Assembly: GCF_002159835.1 (NCBI RefSeq)
Contig: NZ_NFJL01000021.1
Coordinates: 1-64,000, forward strand
Source: Blautia sp. An249
Lineage (GTDB): Bacteria > Bacillota > Clostridia > Lachnospirales > Lachnospiraceae
Reading direction: 5' to 3'
Length of the DNA: 64,000 bases
In this document: piece by piece, positions 1 to 7,022 of the stretch
Layout: the number at the start of each line of letters is the position of its first letter
Numbering within the stretch: position 1 is the stretch's first letter
Notes under the pieces: generated by a model
What the model was told of the DNA's origin: nothing
Seen by the model: only the letters and a program-made list of their open reading frames with translations
Database searches by the model: none
Made by a program: the position numbers and the translations under genes

Positions 1-15
1 ATGAGAGACTAATTT

Positions 16-41
16 TCCCCCGGTAAATGCTGGGGGATTTT
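16..41 (+). terminator. possible intrinsic terminator
   Basis: The arms TCCCCC (16-21) and GGGGGA (32-37) pair across a 10-base loop and are followed by TTTTC. The short, pure G/C stem could end a transcript coming from before the window. It lies just upstream of a gene whose 5' end looks damaged, so it may also be chance. Confidence 0.35.
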
Positions 42-65
42 CATATTTTGTCAAGGCACGGATGA

Positions 66-794
66 TTACCTACTTACCTTATTTCAAAGTCCGATGAAGA
101 ATTATCTCTTCTTGCAAAATCCCTGGGATTAGTTACCGAAAGTAAGTTTTTTGCAAGAGCACAAAATGGTTCCGAAACCGTCAAACGTGTGCTGAAGGAA
201 ATGAATAATTATTTTCAGTCATATTATCAGAGTGAGTGCCCTGAGAAAATAAATATTTGTTCTGAAGTTCGGAATAATAATGTGCTTTTTATAGAAATAG
301 CTGATCAGTATCAGACAGAGATGCTGGAATATTTTTGCAACGAGTTGAAATGTTGCTCGAAAAAATGTCCTTATATTGTATTAGATGATATTTTAATAAA
401 AAATAATCCAAACTTTGAAGATTATCTCCTCCAGAGTACCGGTCTGAGATTTTGTATAGGAGCTATGGATATATCGGTAGTCTTAAGCAAAGATGGTCTG
501 GATGATTTTTTATCTCAGACGCAAACGAAGTTTTTGCTTCACTACGATAATGCGGTAGCAGCAGAAAAAATCACGGCATCTATCGGATACTATTATCATA
601 TGAAGGTCTCGGAGGAAGAGTCTGCCAATAGAGATGCATTTAAAATTTTGAATAACAGTGTTTCAAAAGGATTCAGTGTGACAGATGAAAAAAGGCTGAT
701 AATTGAGGGTACGGATCTGACGAATCTTTCTGAAGCGCAGTTGTTCTTAATTGATAGTAATTCGGGAAGAATTTTTGTAGACGGATTGCTATAG
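66..794 (+). CDS. VirD4/TraG-like ATPase C-terminal part, 5' end disrupted
   Basis: The frame is open from a stop at 63 to 794. The first usable start is a GTG at 189, without a clear ribosome site, giving 201 residues, yet the 41 codons before it also read like protein. In the next frame an ATG at 62 with an AAGG box opens a short peptide that stops at 97, so a frameshift between about 75 and 97 probably split the real start. The protein has a Walker-B-like strand (IVLDDI, about residue 62 of the GTG form) and a tail resembling the C-terminal half of VirD4/TraG-type coupling ATPases. No Walker A is present, so the ATP-binding half is missing or lies upstream. The assignment is a fold-level inference; a second VirD4-like gene lies at 33,584. 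Confidence 0.45.
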   Translation, partial: LPTYLISKSDEELSLLAKSLGLVTESKFFARAQNGSETVKRVLKEMNNYFQSYYQSECPEKINICSEVRNNNVLFIEIADQYQTEMLEYFCNELKCCSKKCPYIVLDDILIKNNPNFEDYLLQSTGLRFCIGAMDISVVLSKDGLDDFLSQTQTKFLLHYDNAVAAEKITASIGYYYHMKVSEEESANRDAFKILNNSVSKGFSVTDEKRLIIEGTDLTNLSEAQLFLIDSNSGRIFVDGLL

Positions 795-813
795 ATGAAA
801 GGAGAGTGGGGAT

Positions 814-1209
814 ATGGGAAATTTCAGGACAGATGATGATTATTCTCCAAAGGATTATAATTACCCTCCGGATACGGGTTCCGGTTATGATGGCTATGAT
901 AATCCGGAAATGGGAAATCATCCAGGCGGTTATGGTTCTGTCAAAAAAACAAATATTATTTCAAGAATAGTCCGCGCATTGGGGAATACGGGAACAGGTG
1001 CAGGTTCAGGTAAAAAAAGCGGAATTTCTGTGGAAAAGGTACTGCTTGTGCTATATCTTATCGCGATGGTATTGGTTGTAATCAATATAACTGCAGTATT
1101 GGATTTTCTATTCTATGCAACTGTGCCTATTTTACAATACGTGATTGTAGCGCTGATCGTCGTGCTGCTGGGATATATTTTCTGCCGATATATTCTGCAT
1201 ATTAGATAG
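814..1209 (+). CDS. small membrane protein with disordered Gly/Tyr/Asp-rich N-terminus
   Basis: This is a 131-residue protein of unrecognised family. Residues 1-45 are rich in Asp, Tyr, Gly, Asn and Pro and look disordered; residues 46-70 are basic with a Gly/Ser-rich linker. Two hydrophobic stretches (about 76-95 and 103-125) should form a membrane hairpin with a cytoplasmic N-terminal tail. A GGAGAG ribosome site precedes the ATG. It lies 19 bases after the previous gene and just before another two-helix peptide and the vWA protein, so it may be a membrane subunit of the same assembly. No function can be assigned. Confidence 0.6.
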   Translation: MGNFRTDDDYSPKDYNYPPDTGSGYDGYDNPEMGNHPGGYGSVKKTNIISRIVRALGNTGTGAGSGKKSGISVEKVLLVLYLIAMVLVVINITAVLDFLFYATVPILQYVIVALIVVLLGYIFCRYILHIR

Positions 1210-1219
1210 GGGTGTATGG

Positions 1220-1390
1220 ATGATGAGAATAGTAAAATTATGCTTGATTACGTTGCTGGTTCTGGAAGTATTGGCCATAATTGCTCATTTCGATGAGCTA
1301 TTGAGTTTTACAGGTAACATGGTTGGCGCATTTATGCCTGTATTTATCATGATGGCAGCACTTATCTGGATGATTAAGAAGATATTTTGA
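1220..1390 (+). CDS. 56-residue two-helix membrane peptide
   Basis: A short reading frame fills the gap between the 131-residue membrane protein and the vWA gene. The ATG at 1220 follows an AGGGG box (1208-1212) at 7 bases. The product has a hydrophobic segment at about residues 4-22, a short polar loop (HFDELLSF) and a second segment at about 33-50, ending in the basic KKIF. Position, ribosome site and clean two-helix pattern support a real gene. The family was not recognised. It may be a small partner of the neighbouring membrane proteins. Confidence 0.6.
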   Translation: MMRIVKLCLITLLVLEVLAIIAHFDELLSFTGNMVGAFMPVFIMMAALIWMIKKIF

Positions 1391-1414
1391 CAAAAGAAAG
1401 AGAGGAACAATAAG

Positions 1415-3457
1415 ATGAAACATAATAAATTGTTTGCTGTGATGTTATTTGCCCTGGTTTTGATAATAACGTCATTTGCAGGCGGGCAGTCGGTTATGGC
1501 AGAAGAAACGAAAGACGGGGATACACACTATAATATTGAGATAGTTGTAGACGCCAGCGGTTCTTTGCAGATAACGGATCCGGAAGATAACCGTTATACT
1601 GCAATTGATATTTTTTTACAGACCCTTCGTGAAAATGGAAATAATGTGGGTTCTGTAGTATTCACGTCCAAAATCGAAGAAGATACCGGGTTAAGTGAGA
1701 TAGACAGTAAGAATTCAAAAGAAAAGCTAAGCAAGCAGATTCAGAAATATGTGCCGGATCAAAGTGATACGAATATTGGTCTTGCCCTTCAGACGGCAGC
1801 GGATAATCTGAATGCCAGTAATGATGAATCTGAGAAGATTATTCTTTTGCTGAGTGATGGAAATACAGATATGGGGTCCAAAGAGGCCGACAAAGAATCC
1901 CTTGAAATTGAACGCAAAGCAATTGAACAGTGCGTTGCGGATGAAATTAAAGTGTATGGTATCTGTCTGAACAGTAATGGCGCGGCAAATCTGGAGGAAT
2001 TCAAAGACATGACCTCTTCTACAGGAGGCTCTTTCCTGGAAGTTAAAAGTTCAGAAAACTTAGTTACTGCTTTGAAAGATTTTTATGGACAGATTTTTAA
2101 AACCAGGTTTATTTCTGATAAAAAAACGATAAAGGACGGGTCGGCGTCCAAGTCTATCGAAGTGCCATCCTATGGTGTGGAAGAACTAAACATCACCATT
2201 AATAATGCTTCCAAACTATCGGGCGTGGCAATAACCAAACCGGATGGCGTGGATATGTCCGAAAATGAGTTTAGCGGAATCTCGTCTCTCATTGGCGATT
2301 ATTACTTTATTAAGATCACAGAACCGGACGAGGGACTGTGGGATGTAACGGTAAAAGGGAAAAAAGGAACGGAAATTACATTTGATTTCGTTTTCAATAC
2401 GGACAATACAGTTGGCCTGGAAACGACTTCCGAAGAGAATTCGTTTTCTTTAAATGAAGATGTGGAATTCTCAGCCGGATTCTATTCTGACGGCGAAAAA
2501 CTGATTGGTGAAAAATACTATGAGTATTACGCTGGTACGGTGGTCGTTGACTCTGCAGACAGCGAAGACGAGAAAGACGCCCAACAGTACTATCCTATGG
2601 ATGCAGATGGCGAGAATGGATTTAAAGCATCTTTGTCATATGATAAGGAAGGAACTTATGAGGTATATGCAGTACTGACGTGCGGTGAGTTTGAGAGTAT
2701 GTCCGAGCCGATTACGATCTCTGTTGGCGATGCTCTTCCGGAATTCTCAGCAGGAGATGAGGTTGAAACAGTTAAAATTACGAAATTATTTAATAAAGAA
2801 GAAACCATTGATATTGGTCAGTATTTCTCTGATAAAGAGGATCAGAATCTTGCATTGTCAGTGATTGCATCTTCTTATGAAGATGGCGACATTGAGGGGC
2901 CTGATGGCAACGAAGTTACCTTAAAGAAGCTTGTTGACGGAAAGATGACAGTTCAGGCGGAGGATAAGAATGGAGGAACGGTTAAAGGAGTAATCCAGAT
3001 TGAAGTGAGAAATCTCACATGGATTCCTCTTCTTATTTGTGGAGTTCTGCTGCTTGTTATTATCGGAATCATTATTTTAAAGATTATTGAAGCAAAGAAG
3101 AGGTTCTTCGCAGGTTACTTGAGCGTATTCTCAGCAAGCCAGGTCGATGACAGTAATTCCAGACCTGCAGCTGAATTTACCGGAAAGTATCTATTGTCGA
3201 ACTTCTGTCTTATGAACCATCAGTTTGATAACGGAATGTATTTTAAAGTACTTCCTGATAAGAGTGTACCTGGATATGGAAGTCATAAACTCCGGCTGGT
3301 TTCTCCAAAGACATTCTATTACCTGTCGCCATCGGGAGAAACGGCAGTGAAATCCCTGGATATGGTTACAGGAATGCCGTACGATATCCGATCGACTTCT
3401 CAGGAAGATTCTACAGGATATAATGATACGATTAGTATCTCTCTTGAAGAGAGTTAA
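1415..3457 (+). CDS. secreted, membrane-anchored vWA-domain protein
   Basis: This 680-residue protein has a signal peptide (about 1-29, ending VMA-EE). A von Willebrand A domain follows at about 38-230, with the metal-binding MIDAS motif DASGS at 46-50 and a second metal loop LSDGNTD near 147. Beta-rich extracellular domains follow, then one membrane helix at about 535-557 and a cytoplasmic beta-rich tail of about 125 residues. The layout suggests that a ligand-binding surface part signals to the inside. It is followed 18 bases later by the first tubulin-like gene, with an AGGAGG box between. vWA proteins are standard partners in NTPase-based conflict systems; the ligand here is unknown. The internal tail could be an FHA-like adaptor, but I see no decisive motif. 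Confidence 0.8.
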   Translation: MKHNKLFAVMLFALVLIITSFAGGQSVMAEETKDGDTHYNIEIVVDASGSLQITDPEDNRYTAIDIFLQTLRENGNNVGSVVFTSKIEEDTGLSEIDSKNSKEKLSKQIQKYVPDQSDTNIGLALQTAADNLNASNDESEKIILLLSDGNTDMGSKEADKESLEIERKAIEQCVADEIKVYGICLNSNGAANLEEFKDMTSSTGGSFLEVKSSENLVTALKDFYGQIFKTRFISDKKTIKDGSASKSIEVPSYGVEELNITINNASKLSGVAITKPDGVDMSENEFSGISSLIGDYYFIKITEPDEGLWDVTVKGKKGTEITFDFVFNTDNTVGLETTSEENSFSLNEDVEFSAGFYSDGEKLIGEKYYEYYAGTVVVDSADSEDEKDAQQYYPMDADGENGFKASLSYDKEGTYEVYAVLTCGEFESMSEPITISVGDALPEFSAGDEVETVKITKLFNKEETIDIGQYFSDKEDQNLALSVIASSYEDGDIEGPDGNEVTLKKLVDGKMTVQAEDKNGGTVKGVIQIEVRNLTWIPLLICGVLLLVIIGIIILKIIEAKKRFFAGYLSVFSASQVDDSNSRPAAEFTGKYLLSNFCLMNHQFDNGMYFKVLPDKSVPGYGSHKLRLVSPKTFYYLSPSGETAVKSLDMVTGMPYDIRSTSQEDSTGYNDTISISLEES

Positions 3458-3475
3458 AATAAGGAGGAGAACAAC

Positions 3476-6400
3476 ATGTTGAATTCACTGTATATTGGCA
3501 ATCGGGACGGCGGGATTATCAGTACAATAACCCAGGTAGACCAATCTTCAGAACCTGTGGTGATTATCGGACTTGGCGGAACCGGCGTCGATGCTATCTC
3601 TCACTTAAAAACCAAGCTTCACAGGCAGATTAAGCCAGACAATGAGAACGATGTAAGGAGCAGGGGGGATGAACCCAGGTACGATCATATTAAGTTTCTG
3701 GGGATTGATGCCGACAGCAAATGGCTTGAAAGAGCTGGACTTACCGAGGGAGAAAGATTGAATATTCAAAATCGTGACTATAAGGTTATCTTTTCTCCTG
3801 CGAAAATAGATGCGCTTAAGAAGCAGAAAGAACTGCAATGGATGAGTATCGATTACGTATCGAACCATCTTCCTCAGAATCCAGACGGAGCTGGGGCCTA
3901 TCGTCAGTTTGGCAGATGGCTTACCATTGCCAGTGCAAGCAATATTAAAATGAAACTGACGCAGGTGATCACCCAGGCCTGTACTGAGCGGACTGGCAAT
4001 AGCTTAAATGTTCACATTGTATCCGGCATTTCCGGCGGGATGGGGGCCGGTTCCTTTGTGGATGTATGTTATATTGCAAGGGATGTAATTAACGGATTAG
4101 GATTTAGAGGGGCTAACGTGTTCGGCTACTTCGTCCTTCCGGATGCAATTATTTCCAAGGAGGAAATTATTGGTGATCCTGTCAGGAGGGCTAATAATCA
4201 GAGGAATGGCATGGCATCGCTGCTGGAGATCGAACATTTGATGAACCTGAAGGATTCCCATGAATGGTTTGAGCAGGATTACGGTTCGTTTCAGATCCGT
4301 ACGCAGGAACCATTAGTTAATATGTGCCATTTTGTATCTTCAACTAACATGAAGGGAGTTCCTGTATCGAATGGGTACGAATATGCGTTAAATGTAATCG
4401 GAGATTATATCCTTGCATTTGTATCAAAAGAACAGGTGAAGAATGGTGGGGAAGCAATCACAATGTCGGGAAATCTTACAAATATTACTGCTGCTGTAGC
4501 AGGAATAGATCCGGAACATGGACATGGCTATTCTCAGAACTACCACATTATTGGTTCTGCAAATGCGGAGATTCCCACCACCCAGATGGCTACCTACTTA
4601 GCAACTGAGCTGTTTAAGAAGCTTACCATCCGCAAGGAAATGCCGGATAATGACCAGATTGAACAGGAGTTTGCAGATTATCTGAAACTATCTGACAGCC
4701 GTTTTAAGCAGTTGGAAAACCAGATAGCCCAGGGCGGTTCTGGATGGATCCAGATTACAGAAGATCTGGTTAAAAAACATTTTGACTGGATAAAAGAGAA
4801 CATGAATAACGGGAAATTTCCAACTGCGATGATGAACCCTATAACATCATCTTTAAAACAGCGAAAAGCCCTTCTGACTCAGAACAGAGGATCCATGGAA
4901 AAGGATGTTAATAAATATGTTTTTGAAGCAGGCGCCAGCTCCATCCCCGGTTTGGCATTAAACAAATTGATCGAACTGGCAGAAGACCCCGGGAAAGGGC
5001 CAATCTATGCCTATGGGATGATGAATAAAACAGGGGCGGACATCTTTCACTATCTTGATGGCAGGCTGAAATATTATACGGATCAGAGGCAGCATGCAAG
5101 GGATCAGGAGGCTCTTTTTGCAAGTCAAGAGCCAGATGCCAGAAAAAAATTAGGGAATTCTAAATTCGGGAATAAAAAAAAGAGTATTAAGGAATATGCA
5201 ACAACACTGAATAGCCAATATTTCTGGCAGGCACAGGGAGACTTGTTTGAAGCGATGGAGCGTCTGATGAAAAATTTGATTGAAGCTTTCCGTTCCATGA
5301 ATAACAGATACTTGAAGCCCTTGTATGAAATTACAACGGAGTTAATGGAGACGTTTGAGGCGAATCGTACCTATTTCCAGTTGGGGAAGGGAGACCAGTC
5401 ACCGGATGGCTTTACGAAGCAGCTTGCAAAGTTCTCTGAGATTAAGCCGCAACTGGATGCGGAGATTGGAATGCTGGATCCCGTAGTAGAAACGGGAGGC
5501 CTTTTAAAAATTCTTACCACGTATCCGGAGATCTGGATGGAACATGAGGAATCCAAACTGAAGGCGAAGATTTCGGAGTATGTTTTGGGAAAATTCAATC
5601 TAACTCTTTCAAAAAATCTTGAAAGCTTCCTGAGAAAAAAATGGAAGATGGAAGAGGCGTCTGCCGGAAGCTTTGCGGATGCTATTCAGCAAAAGACTAT
5701 TGCTCCACTTGTAGATGCAGCGGCCCCGATTTTCTGGACCGATGAGCCGATGGTTAGCGATAACACGAAGACGGCGCACCGTTCTATTTTGACAGTGCCA
5801 AATGAAGCAAGCTGTATTTGCCAGGCAGCAGACCAACACAAAGGTGCCGATATTAGTATTGGAGTGAGAAGGTCGAGTATTAATGACAGGATCTATATTC
5901 TGAGAACTATAAGCGGTGTCCCCATGCATGCGTATCGGGGGCTGGTGGAGTATCTTGGCGCATATGAGGGCTATTCTGAGTCAGGCCTTCATCTCCATGA
6001 GCGTGACGTCAATTGGAAGAAAATCTTAACCTTCCCTTATCCCTATAGTTACGTGCCGAAGTATACCAAAAATGCAGAAGAACTTGTGAAGCTGTATGAT
6101 AACGCAGTAGCAAAGGGGATTATCTATTTCGAAAGTGAAACTGAAACGGCAAGCGAAAAGGCATATGTTAAACAGTTTAAGGAGATGGAAGGGGAACTGT
6201 TCAATGTGGAAGACCTAAAAAAGGATGGAAGGATGGATATGGAAAGGGCGAATCAGAGAATTTCTGAATTGGAAGGAGTCCTGAATTCACCAGTAAATAC
6301 CATTCCGATTAATTCCAAGGGAAATTTGCCGGGTAATACATTAGTCAGGGATAATTTCCTCAGGTTCTATGGCATTCAGCAGGTTGTCAGGAAAGAAGTT

Positions 6401-6883
6401 GAAAAGTTTGACAGTGTGAAGAAAGCTATTGCAGAGATTAAAGAAACTATGAGCAATATGAGTCGTTTGGAAACTCTTAGAAAAACTTTTTTCGATGCGG
6501 TTTTTACAGGGCTGTTCGAGGATGAGGGATTTAATGTGTCCTACAAATACGTGCAGTTCGGAATGGAGAAGGCAGCCATGTTGTGTGATAACAGTATGCC
6601 CTATTCTGGACCCAGTAAGTATTATCAGGCGTTTAAGAGTGTGTCAGCATTAGAGGATGAGGTTCAGGCGGATATTAAACAAAATGCCAATACCAGCTTT
6701 AACGAGATGAGCTCAGAGAAAAAGAAGGAAAGAGCAGAGGAGCTTCTGGCCAGGTACAATCCTCAGATACTGGCGATGATTTCGAAGAACTTTGCGGGAA
6801 AATCAGAACAAAAAGAGATTGATGCCTTCTATGCTTTCTTTATTGACTACTTGCGGAATATTCTCATAATGCTGACGATGTGA
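3476..6883 (+). CDS. tubulin-like protein (Tubulin_2 type), long copy
   Basis: This 1135-residue protein carries the two nucleotide-binding signatures of the tubulin/FtsZ superfamily: a glycine-rich first loop (VVIIGLGGTGVDA, GLGGTG at 32-37) and the phosphate-binding G-box SGGMGAGS at 186-193. It is far longer than FtsZ (about 350-400). A helical, charged C-terminal two thirds is attached, so the filament or switch domain is about the first 400 residues. Tubulin-like proteins of this kind occur in conflict and organisation operons next to vWA and GTPase genes, which matches this context. A GGAGGAG ribosome site precedes the start. A close paralogue follows at 7023. Compared with that copy it has about 120 extra C-terminal residues. 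GTP-dependent polymerisation is inferred from the family only. Confidence 0.85.
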   Translation: MLNSLYIGNRDGGIISTITQVDQSSEPVVIIGLGGTGVDAISHLKTKLHRQIKPDNENDVRSRGDEPRYDHIKFLGIDADSKWLERAGLTEGERLNIQNRDYKVIFSPAKIDALKKQKELQWMSIDYVSNHLPQNPDGAGAYRQFGRWLTIASASNIKMKLTQVITQACTERTGNSLNVHIVSGISGGMGAGSFVDVCYIARDVINGLGFRGANVFGYFVLPDAIISKEEIIGDPVRRANNQRNGMASLLEIEHLMNLKDSHEWFEQDYGSFQIRTQEPLVNMCHFVSSTNMKGVPVSNGYEYALNVIGDYILAFVSKEQVKNGGEAITMSGNLTNITAAVAGIDPEHGHGYSQNYHIIGSANAEIPTTQMATYLATELFKKLTIRKEMPDNDQIEQEFADYLKLSDSRFKQLENQIAQGGSGWIQITEDLVKKHFDWIKENMNNGKFPTAMMNPITSSLKQRKALLTQNRGSMEKDVNKYVFEAGASSIPGLALNKLIELAEDPGKGPIYAYGMMNKTGADIFHYLDGRLKYYTDQRQHARDQEALFASQEPDARKKLGNSKFGNKKKSIKEYATTLNSQYFWQAQGDLFEAMERLMKNLIEAFRSMNNRYLKPLYEITTELMETFEANRTYFQLGKGDQSPDGFTKQLAKFSEIKPQLDAEIGMLDPVVETGGLLKILTTYPEIWMEHEESKLKAKISEYVLGKFNLTLSKNLESFLRKKWKMEEASAGSFADAIQQKTIAPLVDAAAPIFWTDEPMVSDNTKTAHRSILTVPNEASCICQAADQHKGADISIGVRRSSINDRIYILRTISGVPMHAYRGLVEYLGAYEGYSESGLHLHERDVNWKKILTFPYPYSYVPKYTKNAEELVKLYDNAVAKGIIYFESETETASEKAYVKQFKEMEGELFNVEDLKKDGRMDMERANQRISELEGVLNSPVNTIPINSKGNLPGNTLVRDNFLRFYGIQQVVRKEVEKFDSVKKAIAEIKETMSNMSRLETLRKTFFDAVFTGLFEDEGFNVSYKYVQFGMEKAAMLCDNSMPYSGPSKYYQAFKSVSALEDEVQADIKQNANTSFNEMSSEKKKERAEELLARYNPQILAMISKNFAGKSEQKEIDAFYAFFIDYLRNILIMLTM

Positions 6884-6919
6884 AGTGCATTGGTGTAAAT
6901 GAAATCATTAACTGATGAG

Positions 6920-6953
6920 GGAACTCCTTTGCCGGTTTGGGGGAAGGAGTTCC
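6920..6953 (+). promoter_or_regulatory. perfect hairpin between the two tubulin-like genes
   Basis: GGAACTCCTT (6920-6929) and AAGGAGTTCC (6944-6953) form a perfect 10-bp stem with a 14-base loop. The following bases (TATTAAAG) are not a U-tract, so this is a poor terminator. An mRNA processing or stability element that sets the ratio of the two paralogues is the better guess. Confidence 0.55.
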
Positions 6954-7022
6954 TATTAAAGAACAAACGCTCCGCTATGGATGCGACCAGATGCATATGG
7001 AATTATACGGAGGGGTGATACG

